A stretch of DNA of 64,000 bases from Clusia tigrina (lineage: Eukaryota > Arthropoda > Insecta > Diptera > Clusiidae). The notes beneath the pieces are model-generated. The model searched no databases. It was given only the letters and a program-made list of their open reading frames with translations, and was not told the origin of the DNA. The DNA lies in contig OV050032.1 of the NCBI GenBank assembly GCA_920105625.2, forward strand, positions 196,897,791 through 196,961,790. Reading direction: 5' to 3'. The position numbers were made by a program, and so were the translations under genes. Position 1 is the stretch's first letter; every line of letters begins with the position of its first letter. Shown one piece after another: positions 37,609-48,772 of the stretch.

Positions 37609-39336
37609 TGTAACGACTCTTTTCTATAGCTGGGGTAAAACTCAGCGGCTCCAGGGGTCGTGTACAGAAAAATATAAAATCCTGTGTGTTAAATTAATTT
37701 CAACGCATTTATTTAGTGTATTGATTATGGACTCTTGTTAGTCCTTGCTCAAAACAATACTACTTCCTTAACTCTATATAAATCAACTTGCTTAGTGTAT
37801 ACTTGTTTGCCTGTCTCTACGTCCCGGTAAGTATGTGTCTCTGTGATTCAGTGGGAGAACGATTAAAAACCAGAGGCTCTCACTGAATCCCTGTAGTCTC
37901 TGCCTGTGTCTGGCTTAGCAAGAAAACGATTAAAAACCAGAGGTTCTTGCTAAGCTTCCTAAGTCTCGGTTGCGTATGTGTCTCAGTGATTCAGTGGGAG
38001 AACGATTAAAAACCAGAGGCTCTCACTGAATCCCTGTAGTCTCTGTCTGTGTATGACTTAGCAAGAAAACGATTAAAAACCAGAGGTTCTTGCTAAGCTT
38101 CCTAAGTCTCGGTTGCGTATGTGTCTCAGTGATTCAGTGGGAGAACGATTAAAAACCAGAGGCTCTCACTGAATCCCTGTAGTCTCTGTCTGTGTATGAC
38201 TTAGCAAGAAAACGATTAAAACCCAGAGGTTCTTGCTAAGCTTCCTAAGTCTCGGTTGCGTATGTGTCTCAGTGATTCAGTGGGAGAACGATTAAAAACC
38301 AGAGGCTCTCACTGAATCCCTGTAGTCTCTGTCTGTGTATGACTTAGCAAGAAAACGATTAAAAACCAGAGGTTCTTGCTAAGCTTTTTATGTTCGTATG
38401 GTACTTTGTAGAGCTGTTGCTAGTCAGGATGCTGGTGTCCGAAGAAGAGACTTACTGCCTGGGCTACGTGGTTTATATAGTCCCAGGTCGCAGCGGCTGA
38501 CACATGTTGTTGTTCGCAGGCCACCGTTGTGTGTTTTTACTTCCGTTGGCCAGTAGTCGATTGTTGTTGTTGTGGCCGGCTTGTTGTTGTTGCAGTCAGG
38601 CTTGTTGGTGTTGCCGTCTTTTGCACTTGGGCCACCTTCAACTTCTGGCGGTCAGCCACCTCACTCCAACGGTCCCTGGTTAGCCTGCAGTATTGTTGCC
38701 TGCCAGCAGCGCTGTCCGGAATCCAATAGTGTTGTTGTTGTTAAATATTTAATTTAACTGACAATCAGCATTTCCCTCTTGTGCTTCGCTCTCGTTTCTT
38801 CGTGTTGTTGTTAAATATTTAATTTAACTGACAACCAACATTTCCCTCTTGTGCTTTGTACTTGCCGGCCGTTGGCGTGGTGGTGGTTCTGTCGTTGTCC
38901 CTCTTGTGCTTCGCTCTCGTTTCTTCGTGTTGTTGGTGTAAGATTTCCGAGCGAGTGCACTCGGCAAATTCCACCGCTGAGTTCGTGCACTCACCTTCTC
39001 TTGTCCGGCATGTATTTGTTGTATTCCTCGTCGCTGTGTTTTTCCTCGCTCTTTGCAAGCATAGCGCTGATTGGCAAGATCGTTGGCTGTGCGTGAGGTT
39101 GCTTTTGTTGTAATCCTAGTTATTATTCCAACTGGTATAATATGCTGATGGTGATCTGTTCTCCCGCCACTGCTGCGCTGATTGGTTACAACGTATGTAG
39201 TTTTTTCGTTAAATTTCTAATGCAGTTGCTTCGGTTCGGGTATTTTATCGTGATGTGTGTGTGTATATAGTTTCGTAGCGACTCTGTCATTTGTAGTGTG
39301 GGCCAAAATTTCCCACAGAAGATTTTAGTCCTCACA
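37609..39336 (-). repeat. 5' LTR (element orientation)
   Basis: Same length and content as 33327-35054. It carries the promoter that would drive the gag-protease RNA, with TATATAA on the minus strand at 38473-38479. Confidence 0.95.
37845..38383 (-). repeat. Array of eight shared-loop hairpins (5' LTR, RNA leader)
   Basis: Copy of the 33563-34101 array, shifted by 4282 bp. It lies between the predicted transcription start (~38445) and the primer-binding site, so it would form the 5' leader of the genomic RNA. Confidence 0.93.
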
Positions 39337-39489
39337 AAGGTCAGACAAAACCTGCGCTTTATTAGGGCTTCGAAATGGTTCGACGAGTGAATCGGAGGTC
39401 CGCTGTTACGTGGTGGTATCAGAATGGACCCATGGTGATCTGAGTGAGCTGGTCCTTAGACCGGCTGCTACATTAACCTCACCTAACTA
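39337..39489 (+). mobile_element. LINE B fragment, right piece (3' end)
   Basis: It continues LINE B after the LTR element: TTTATTAGGGCTTCGAAATG matches the reverse complement of 13767-13786, and it ends in ACATTAACCTCACCTAACTA. It is followed by the second target-duplication copy AGTCTAGCCGT (39490-39500). 5'-truncated; no coding capacity. Confidence 0.85.
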
Positions 39490-39830
39490 AGTCTAGCCGT
39501 GTGGCAGGATTCTACGCCAACCCAGGATTTGTAGGCGTCAGCCAGATATTTCCGTTTGATATCGAGCTTGGCTGTTGCCAGTGGGATGCCGATTTTACGG
39601 AGGGCTGAATTTCGTGCAAAAGCGTGGCTGCCTTGGCAAACTTGTCCGCCTCGCAGTTGCCTGGGTTATCGCTATGTCCAAGAACTCAGAGAGGGTGCAC
39701 TCGAGAGTACCTTGAGAGCTCATTTAGACATGTTCGACATTCATGAACAAGTCTTGAGGTGACCGTAGAGCCAAAGAGAGGTTTGAGGCTGTCTGAGAAG
39801 ATGGATATGTCGGCAGCGCCGATATCGTAA
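39490..39830 (-). mobile_element. LINE A copy 2, right piece
   Basis: Matches 18312-18645, including the RNase H C-terminal region (minus strand). It resumes exactly where the left piece stopped at 33285, apart from the 11-bp duplication. Confidence 0.85.
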
Positions 39831-40575
39831 TCAGCATCCATTTAACTTGAATGATAAATGGCCATGACCTCAACCTGAAAGACGTTGCTATGGTCTGGGG
39901 GACGTAGGTAGATGTTTAACTAACTAAAAGATACCGCTGCCGACTGTACCTCCAAGTTTGGCAACTTCGCTATAGATATCGACCGTTTCGCCGATGATTC
40001 TGTCTATTGAAGTCCAGACATTTCTGGTTGGTATAGTGGAGTCGAGCTCCCTGTTCAAATCGGGATAGACCGACATGTAATCGATAAAGTTGGGTGCAGT
40101 TGGATGCTGATTCAGAATAGAGGCATGGCCCGTCAGGGTTTGAGTGATTTTACAATGTGAAAATTTTTGACTCGTTCGTATTGCGAAAGTTGTGGCATAT
40201 TTTTTGTGGATAGGTCGACCATGCAAATCAGATTCTGCAGAAGCAGTTTCATGAGCTTAGAAGGCAAAGGAAATAATAGAACAAAATTCAGCAACTTGGG
40301 GGACTACGCAGCATATTATTTTCATAATTTTCCAGTGATCGTCATCTTGTTCTCTGCGTTTATTGTAACCATAAAGCGAAAACGGTGCTCTGCTAGAGAG
40401 GTTGCCTTTTTTTCCAAAGTATAATTTACAATAAAAAATATCATAATAATATTCGACAGATATTTGGGCTCCCACCACATGAGGTCATGTTCTATTGGAA
40501 CATTTTTTCAGTACATTGAAATATTCCCGGTGTTAATTCCACTGACCTATTCAATACATTATTCCTATTTTGCAG
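39831..40575. other. Rest of intron 1, possible further LINE sequence
   Basis: A 100-codon minus-strand ORF (39924-40226) contains TQTLTGHASILNQHP, reminiscent of the LINE TGH tail, but the remainder is unfamiliar. Otherwise nothing recognised. Confidence 0.35.
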
Positions 40576-40724
40576 AGTCTCCGTGGAGCATAATCCCTTC
40601 CGGTTGATTATTAGAGATTTGCATATTACTGACGAGGATATCTACCTCTGTGACACAACGTACTTCATACCGGTGGACACGTGCGACAACTTCAACGGAT
40701 ACCGGCTCGAATTGAATGTCTTAG
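40576..40724 (+). CDS. Ig gene exon 2 (second half of Ig1)
   Basis: The acceptor TTTTGCAG ends at 40575 and the donor GTAAGT starts at 40725; phase 2 in, phase 1 out. It encodes RVSVEHNPFRLIIRDLHITD then EDIYLCDTTYF (D-x-Y-x-C, F strand of a V-set Ig), an additional Cys in VDTCDNF, and the G strand YRLELNVL. Joining exons 1 and 2 restores an Arg codon across the junction. Confidence 0.9.
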
Positions 40725-41994
40725 GTAAGTTGCAACTGTTCCGAAACTTTAAATTTTGCTGCTCCTTCTTTATCTGTTTTCGATCTTATGTACGCCTATT
40801 TACGCATGCTTTTTTAACGAAATTATTTTTGCAATTATTTTAATTTGAATCATTGAGTTGCTTTAATACGGCTTCTTATACGCAAATGCAGCGTGAACAC
40901 CAGTGTTGCTCTTCTTTGCTTTTGTTTGTTTTCAATTTAAAAATAAATAAAATTTTTATGTATCCAATCTCAGGAATTCGCATGCATGTATGTATACTCG
41001 TCCTTCGTTGTGTATCCTCCTACAAATCCAGCTTTTGACATTCGATTTTTGAGTATGCCGCATGTTTTTCAACAATTGTAAAAACTTCTGCTCCTTCTCT
41101 GCTGATCCCCCTTCCAATATTGAAATTTATGCATTTATTCCATTTTTATTTCATTTGTATATTGATCCATGCATCTCACTTGTTGTACGCTCTTCACTAA
41201 ATAATTTGTTCATTTGTTATTAACATTTATTTTGCAAATATTACTAAGAAACTCATTGATAAGGAAGAGGAAGGCAAAGTGTGTTGCTTTTAAGTGTGTC
41301 TCAATTTCAGAGAGAGAGTTCGTGAGGACACATTCTTTCAATTCACGAGTAAGTGTGACGCTTTTTAGTGCAATGAAAAGCATTTTGAAGGATATGTTGC
41401 AGGCAGACCGTCGATACATTTTGCTTGAGTAGATTGAACTTTAATCAGAAGGCTATGATAACAAAGATTGAACTTGCGATCCTCGAGGCCAGTAAGTCCC
41501 TTGAGAACTAAGAGCAAACGGTGGAGTTACTCTAGTGGTCTCCTGGACTGGTTAAGGTGTTGCTCAGTCTTCCTGTCAGTAGACAAATCTCTGTGGCCTC
41601 CAAGGCTCACAGTCAAGGGTTCACGGGGTGGAAATCTGCTCGGGACATGAGCTCGAAATGCTTCTGTCCAAATTGTTTTCTCATCAAGTCGAAGGCCTTA
41701 GTTGCTAGAACTCAATCCCCCAAAGTCTTGCAGACATAATTAGATTCATAATTAACAGATTTCGATACCAGTATCCTTGAATGACTATTCTTATACTGCC
41801 AACCATGGTTTGGCTAACATCTTCAGTATTATTAGACACACTTTCGAATGAATCCATGAATCAAAAAATGAACCAATATATATACTAAAATACACCATGA
41901 ACTGTTGGCATTTATCAAGGGTTGATAAGGAAAATTCATGGAAGATTAGTTGTTATGGAACTAATGCCAACTAATTACAATGCATTTCAAGTTC
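40725..41994. other. Intron 2, nothing recognised
   Basis: AT-rich intronic sequence without TE domains up to the LINE fragment at 41995. Confidence 0.4.
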
Positions 41995-42272
41995 ATTGTG
42001 CAGATTCTGCGACGAGGAAACCGAGTCGCCAGAGCACATATTAGGCAGCTGTGGAGCACTGATGCACAGCAGATACAAATGCCTGGGATCATACTTGATA
42101 CCAGGTAATGAAATAGCAAAGCTAGATCCAGCTGATATCCTAGAATTTCTAAGGATAACAAAGCTGGATGAGTTCCTATAAGGTTATCCTATATTAGCAG
42201 AGGGTTGTACAATAGATCTTTTAGGTCGCAGTACTTGATATACCTCCCTTCTACATTACATTACATTACAAT
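41995..42272 (+). pseudogene. LINE 3' end in intron 2
   Basis: The + strand reads CRFCDEETESPEHILGSCGA (C-x2-C..H..C finger), then a tail ending RITKLDEFL and a stop. The 3' UTR includes AGATCTTTTAGGTCGCAGTA and ends in (TTACA)n. 5'-truncated. Confidence 0.82.
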
Positions 42273-43463
42273 GCATAAAAGCTGAACAACGAAAAAATTT
42301 GTATTGATTTGTTGTCGGGTCCTTGGGTGTAGAATTAAAGTCAAATGGGAAGGTAAAGATCAGTCTTTTGGAGGGATCAAAGCTAGTTGCTCAAAAGTTG
42401 AAGTAAAACTCTCGCACATATAACATGAAGAGAAAATCCACCAAAACGTATTGTCGGCGTTTAATTTTTAAATAGCCAATTTATATGGAAATGTGATGAT
42501 TACCCATGGAGCACACAAGCACATTGCAACAGGATAATGCATTCAAGATAGCATATTATCACAACCGATCTCTACAGAAGCACCAAAAATTAATATCAAT
42601 GAGTTTCTTTGTCACCTTCGCTACTTAATAACCACTGTAAACGAACTAACCACCCCCTCCACCGCCACCTTCATTCATCCTTTTATCAGTTTTCTTTTTA
42701 TTGCAAATAAATAAAAGTGAATGCTATTTTCTTTTCAATAACAATAATTCTTTCAAAAATTTACTTTCATTCATTAAAAAAAAAACCTAAATCATGACGA
42801 ATTTTTTTAACTGATTGTACTTTTGATAAACCCCCCATTCCCACCGCTCTACTACAAACAAAAAACCGCTCGTCAACATCATCATGGATACAAAAAAAAA
42901 TTATTAATATAATTTTGAAACAAACTTAACACCACTCGCCTCTTCACCACTTGCCAATCAATATGAATGAAATGTGTTTTATACAACATAACCTAAAAAA
43001 ACGCTAAACAAAAATGCTATGAAAACGTTTTTCTAAAACAAAAAAAAAATTCCAAAAAAACCGTAGAAAATCTTGGTAAATTACTAAAAAAAATTACTTA
43101 ACTATCACAAAATTATTACTTAGTTTTCAGTTTCCAACCTTTTTCTTTCGTTTAAAATTTAAGTTTTTTTATTTTATATTTTATTTCATTTTATTTTCAA
43201 TTAAATAATTTCTTATTTGGATCGATGAAAATATAGAAATTAATTTCATAAAAAATTCACAATTTTTTACCCTTTAAAAAACGTACTCACACACACACAA
43301 ACAAATAAACACACCACCCAACACACGAACACGGTACAAAATTCACAATCACAACATAAATCCATCGAAAAATGGCGACGAATGCACCCACACAACCAAC
43401 ACGTGCGTTTCGACGATCTACCAACAACAATCGTGACTGCATTGTTTGTGTGGCTGTAAACAG
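42273..43463. other. Intron 2 distal part, nothing recognised
   Basis: Very AT-rich with several A-tracts (42776-43040). No gene or repeat family recognised. A 140-codon minus-strand ORF (43267-43689) is antisense to exon 3 and looks spurious. Confidence 0.4.
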
Positions 43464-43634
43464 TACCACCCTCGGAGGTTGCGTTACTCGATGAGAAAGG
43501 CGAACGGATCGTAAATGGCAGCAAAGTCGGGCCAATGCACGAGCGGCAGACATTGAAGGCATCTTGTGTAGTGTACAATACGAGACCACAACCGCAGGTC
43601 GGCTGGTGGCGGGGAAATAAGCGCCTAACTACTC
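43464..43634 (+). CDS. Ig gene exon 3 (first half of Ig2)
   Basis: The acceptor AAACAG ends at 43463 with a poor pyrimidine tract. The donor GTAAGT starts at 43635. Phase 1 in and out. It encodes VPPSEVALLDEKGERIVNGS, then VGPMHERQTLKASC (B-strand Cys) and VGWWRGNKRLTT (C-strand Trp pair). This is the most family-diagnostic exon: VGP..E...L.C with a WW signature is typical of Sidestep Ig2. Confidence 0.88.
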
Positions 43635-43929
43635 GTAAGTACAAATTGCTTCCTTCTATTGTATAAAACCCGCATATTACTGTCCTCATTCTGCAGAACG
43701 AACGCCCAATTGGAGCACCCTGAAAGTAGGCTACTTATATGAGAGAGGTGGTTAACTGATGTTCTTGACACAGCCACACATAAAACAGCCGCATACTTTC
43801 AGGGTGTGCGATTAATGTATATTGAAGTATAGAAAAGTCCAATTCGTTTTGCAGAGTCTTGAAAATATATAAATCTATTTAGAGAAACAGTTCTTAAATT
43901 CGTAAATAAATTAAAACAATACACTACAA

Positions 43930-44815
43930 AAATCTGCACAAATATTAAATTAAAAAACACTCTTATTAAGTTTAAGAACTAGTTGTGAACCCATAACAAG
44001 CGTGTATCGATATTTGGGGTTACCCCGGAATCCGTTAAAGACGCACAAACAATGAATTAGAAAACACTCTTATTAAATTTATGAACTAGTTGTTAGTTTT
44101 CAACCCATAACAAGCGTGTATCGATATTTGGGGGTACCCCGGAATCCGTTAAAGTCGCACAAACATTAAATTAAAAAACACTCTTATTAAATTTGTGAAC
44201 TAGTTGTTAGTTGTGAGCCCATAACAAGCGTGTATCGATATTTGGGGGTACCCCGGAATCCGTTAAAGACGCTCAAACAATGAATTAGAAAACACTCTTA
44301 TTAAATTTGTGAACTAGTTGTTAGTTGTGAGCCCATAACAAGCGTGTATCGATATTTGGGGGTACCCCGGAATCCACTAAAGACGCACAAACAATGAATT
44401 AGAAAACACTCTTATTAAATTTATGAACTAGTTGTTAGTTGTCAACCCATAACAAGCGTGTATCGATATTTGGGGGTACCCCGGAATCCGTTAAAGTCGC
44501 ACAAACATTAAATTAAAAAACACTCTTATTAAATTTGTGAACTAGTTGTTAGTTGTGAGCCCATAACAAGCGTGTATCGATATTTGGGGGTACCCCGGAA
44601 TCCGTTAAAGTCGCACAAACAATGAATTAGAAAACACTCTTATTAAATTTGTGAACTAGTTGTTAGTTGTGAGCCCATAACAAGCGTGTATCGATATTTG
44701 TGGGTACCCCAGAATCCGTTAAAGTCGCACAAACAATGAATTAGAAAACACTCTTATTAAATTTATGAACTAGTTGTGAGCCCATAACAAGCGTGTATCG
44801 ATATTTGTGGGAAGA
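43930..44815. repeat. 114-bp tandem array, 8 copies, in intron 3
   Basis: CATAACAAGCGTGTATCGAT recurs at about 43992, 44106, 44220, 44334, 44448, 44562, 44676 and 44783. The spacing is exactly 114 bp except at the last copy (107). Most units carry the palindrome GGGGTACCCC. Copies are very similar, suggesting recent expansion or homogenisation. Confidence 0.95.
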
Positions 44816-46849
44816 ATCCGTCAATTCCCGTCGTTCACTCTGGAAGGATGTTCAATTAATTATCTTCAAACGCGTTTGAAATACCAATGTTTTCTAAGGC
44901 ATTCGGGTGTATTTCCCGGTATGTGGGTGCCACAACTTCTTTGATGGAAGCAGGCTAATTAAACCTAGGTATTCAAACTTCCTATCCTTCCAATCAAGGA
45001 AGCAGGTCAGTAAGAACATAGCTCAATCGAAATGTGCAACAGTTTTGATCTCCTACAAACAAAGTCTGCACTGCGAGTTAACTTTTGAATCAGTTTAGGC
45101 AGAAACCTTAAATCCACTAGGTTGCCATATGCTCTACTCAAATACGGTATCTAAAGGCTAACCATGGGTAAGAATCTCCAGGAGAGTTAGTTCTTCAAAC
45201 AATTTCCAAAGAGTAGACCTTGGACCTCGTCTGGGTTGCCAATGCACTTTAATGAAAACTCTCAACTTTTTGTGCCGCCGTAACCTGCTTTCTACTCAAC
45301 TAAGACGCGTGCCGGAAGCACTTTTTGAAAACTTTTCATCTAAATTCCAGCAACACCGCAAAAGTAGGGCTCTATCTCACCATTTACCTTCTCGTATTAC
45401 CACTGTATCTGTGGACATACATACTTGTAACAAAGAGTATTTACCAAAGAGTACTTGTACCAAAGAGTATTTACCAAAGAGTACTTGTTCCAAAGAGTTG
45501 CATATTGTCTTTACTTGTCCCTTTCATCAATTCTTCGAACACGCCCAACCTCTCGTACTCCGGAGCAATTATTCCTGTTGTTAGTAGCACCCTATATCCG
45601 CTGCTCTCATTTGCCACAATTCCGTGGGCAGGAACACTGCGGGGGTTTTACCGAACGGTTGAGATTTGCCAATATACAATATCTGTGTACCATGTTCAAG
45701 TAGAAGAGCTCGTTAATCGTTTGGAAGGCCCATCAAAAATGATCCGATTTAAGGGAAATGCGTTTGCGTTAATTAAAAAACATAAAACTCATCTTCTTCG
45801 CTCACACGTTGGCACTCGTACTCGCATAAACGCAAATACGCACACAAACACAACGGCAGGACCATAAAATCACAACGTAATGCATTACGTTGTTACACGC
45901 GCTAATTTACGAGCTAGCGCCTGCTGGCTGCCACGTATGCTGCTTCCAAAGGCAATTTAAGCAGGACGAAACGCTTATAAGCTTGAAAGCTTTTGGCTAA
46001 AAGACGAATGTGCGTCTAAACAGGAAAGATTTATTTCAAACAGTGCAAAAATGCTCTTATCGGAGGCAAATAAAAATTTGCTGAGCACGCTCAGTTACCG
46101 AAACCTACTAAGCTGCAGCTCTCCCATTTAAGGATAACACCGCTAGGAGCAGTAAGGGCGGCAGAGCATGCATAAACAAATAGAGGAGGAACTGGCATTC
46201 TCGTAGCGAAATGCTATTTGTGTAAAAATGCTGCTAATGGTAATAAAATTTCTTTATTGCGTGCATAGCGGAGCGTTTTCATTAAATCTTCCTTTTAAAG
46301 CATGATTTAAAAGCTCATTTGACCTTTTTCATCCTTTTTGTTTTAGTGATGGTGGTTATAAAAGTAAAAATTCCGTGTTTAATTAATTGATTTACATAGT
46401 CGTCGAAAAGTTCGAAACGAGCGAGCATGCAGCAGCTGCGTATCCTTCTGGAATGGTTGAAGCACTGGTCGCCGGTGTGAATTGGTTCAATGGCAACAGC
46501 ATGAGACTATGAGACATTGTCTCATTCTGGTAATGAGAAGATTGATTAGTTTAAGAGGAGGAGAATAAGTTATAGATGCGGAATCATTGGGATAAATATA
46601 AATGAAAAGAAGAGGGAGACGGGTATGAAGATAGAATTAAGTGAAAGCATTTTATATAGAAAGAGTGCCTAGATAGAGAAAGAGAGATTAGATATAGAAA
46701 GAGAGATTAGATACAGGAAGACTAGGTATAGAATAAGAGATTATATATAGAAAGAGAGATTAGATAAAGAAAGAGAGATTAGATATGCAAAGACTAGATA
46801 TAGAAAGAGAGATTAGATATTGAAAGACCTGCTACCTATCCTACCCGAT
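44816..46849. other. Intron 3 middle part
   Basis: It holds a ~30-bp short tandem (ACCAAAGAGTATTTACCAAAG type) at about 45428-45495 and GAAAGAGAGATTAGATA repeats at 46672-46825. A 180-codon + ORF at 45325-45867 and an overlapping one at 45252-45584 have no recognisable domains; probably chance. Confidence 0.45.
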
Positions 46850-47915
46850 TTTAAAAAAGGCAACCTAACAGTGCTCTTAAAGATTCTGGACACAGACTAG
46901 AACTCTCCCTGTCTCATGGTCTTTGACAAGATGGACAGAAAATTAGACTTCTCCAAGCACTTCAAAGTGGTCATCAGTGATCGTTCAGAGTGGAGAAACA
47001 ATGAAGTAATAATAAAACTGGACTCACAGATGTGGTATACAGATGGGTCCAAATTGGAAGATGGCAGTCTTGAAACGGGAATTGTACAGCCCAATTTCTA
47101 AAAATCAATTGCAATGGGAAAGACTGCTACCATTTTTCAGGCGGAGGTCCACGCCATAGAGGTATGTGGTAGAGAATGTCTACGCAGGGGTACACGCAGC
47201 ACCAAAATATGCATTCGCTCAGATAGCCACGCAGCTCTGAACTCATTAATAAACTTCTCATTCCAATCAAAGCTTGTTTGGGAATGTTTTGAGCTCCTCA
47301 ATACCCTAGCAGCGAGACACTCTGTCACGCTAATGTGGGTACCGGAACATGAGGAACATGAGGGTAACAAAATGGCGGACTCGTTGGCAAAAAGGGGCGC
47401 AGGCACTCCCTTCATAGGTCCAGAACCCTTCTGTGGGGTAAACAGCAACTTCATAAATAAATTGTTGTGCGAACAGAAAAAACGAGGTCTCCTGAACTAC
47501 TGGAGAGCCCAAAAAGGCTTGCGGCAGTCGAGTCTGCTCATTGATCCTGAACACATCAGCGTAGATGCAGCTTTAAACCTCAGCAGAAATGACATTAAAG
47601 TCTATACTGAACTTTTAACAGGACACTGTAGACTCAATTACCATCTGAAAAATTAAGCGTGGTAGAAGACGACTCCTTCCGACTCTGTCAAGAAGAGCAG
47701 GAAACAACAGTACGGATTCTAAGCACTTGCCCGGGGATGGCAAGACGCTGACGTAACTACCTAGGCAGTGGGTACTTATCTCCAAATCACCTAGTTATAA
47801 ATAAGCCCACAGCAGTTACGAGATCTATAAATAGTCTGGGATTGTTTTAGATGGGTACGAGGCTTCACAATAGATCTCTGAGGTCGCGATGTTCTTTTAG
47901 CTTGGTAAATAATAA
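46850..47915 (+). pseudogene. I/R1-like LINE 3' end with RNase H domain
   Basis: The + strand reads QMWYTDGSKLEDG (first RNase H Asp), then an in-frame TAA, IFQAEVHAIEVC (Glu), IRSDSHAALNSL (Asp), and MWVPEHEEHEGNKMADSLAK (the WxPGH..GN..AD motif with Gly changed to Glu). It continues to VYTELLTGHCRLNYHL. A frameshift near 47655 separates the C-terminal finger SFRLCQEEQETTVRILSTC. The 3' UTR ends in (TAA)n at 47907-47920, like I elements. 5'-truncated and dead. Confidence 0.85.
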
Positions 47916-48456
47916 TAATATCATTGATCAACAATTAATGATATGTCGTTATTTCGACATAAGAAGTATGTATCTAAAGATCCGTCATATCTGCATAGTC
48001 GCTCAACTATTATAGCCGCGTTCCCTCGCTCAAATTCAACTCCCTAAATTTTCGGAATTTTTTAATTCAAAGGTATTACAACAACTGAACTTAACGACAT
48101 CGGTATTTCTAACGATTTGGTGAAATATTCATGGTTTGTGCATAGACTAACAACGGCTCCATATAAAATATTGTTACGAAACTGCCCTCCTGACAGTTTA
48201 TTGTAACTCACAATACTCGGATTCGTACCACTGGATTATATAATAGTCAAACAATCGCTGGTTAATTAACTAAATTATTTAATTGTAGCAATTTACACAC
48301 TTAATATTTGTCTTAATGTTTACTTTATTACAATTGCACTTTATTTAATAATTCATTTAATCACTGTATTACTTCTCAATACTGTAACGGTGAAATCCAC
48401 GATGTACACACTGTTACGATTGCTGTTCAACTGTGTTGACTTTAATTGTGTGGTCT

Positions 48457-48464
48457 CTTATATA
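48457..48464 (-). promoter_or_regulatory. TATA box next to the heat-shock-element array
   Basis: TATATAAG on the minus strand, about 20 bp from the nearest heat-shock block. Predicted transcription proceeds toward lower coordinates, antisense to the Ig gene. Confidence 0.55.
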
Positions 48465-48484
48465 CCTTTCGAATGGATGAAGTA

Positions 48485-48772
48485 GAACATTCTAGAATAT
48501 TCCCCACATTTCGAAAGAAGTTTCTGGAACATTCCAGAATATTCCCCACACTTCGAAAGAAGTTTCTGGAACATACTAGAATATTCTTACACTTCGAAAA
48601 AAGTTTCTGGAGCATTCTAAAATATTCCGTACACTTCGAAAGAAGTTTCTGGAACATTCTAGAATATTCCTACACTTCGAAAGAAGTTTCCGGAACATTC
48701 TAGAATATTCCCTACACTTCGAAGGAAGTTCAGAACATTCTCGAATATTATCCACACTTCGAAAGAAGTTTC
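48485..48772. promoter_or_regulatory. Seven tandem heat-shock-element blocks (40-42 bp period)
   Basis: Blocks start at 48485, 48527, 48569, 48610, 48652, 48693 and 48733. The core GAAcaTTCtaGAAtaTTC is four alternating nGAAn pentamers, the HSF trimer-binding pattern. It is perfect or equivalent in blocks 1, 2, 5 and 6, three-quarters intact in block 7, and degraded in blocks 3 and 4. In most blocks GAAgtTTCtg precedes the core in register, extending the run to six alternating pentamers. Binding by HSF is inference from the motif. Confidence 0.85.

Larger units (their letters stand above)
33327..39336 (-). mobile_element. Pol-less Gypsy-type LTR retrotransposon, complete ends
   Basis: Two 1728-bp LTRs (33327-35054 and 37609-39336) flank a 2554-bp interior. 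Each LTR starts TGTAACG and ends CTCACA in plus orientation (TG..CA). The LTRs are almost identical; I saw one substitution (T at 33424, C at the equivalent 37706). The flanking duplication is AAGG (33323-33326 and 39337-39340). A tRNA-Lys-type primer site and a purine tract sit at the correct ends for minus-strand orientation. The interior codes only for gag plus protease. Reverse transcriptase, RNase H and integrase are absent, so mobility would need a helper element. LTR similarity implies a recent insertion. Confidence 0.93.

Noticed and set aside
43267..43689. 140-codon minus-strand ORF
   Set aside because: Antisense shadow of exon 3 and a (CACA) tract; low-complexity Cys/Val ending.
45325..45867. 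180-codon plus-strand ORF with YQRVLVPKS repeats
   Set aside because: Repeats reflect a short DNA tandem and an overlapping frame is also open; no domain recognised, length borderline for chance.
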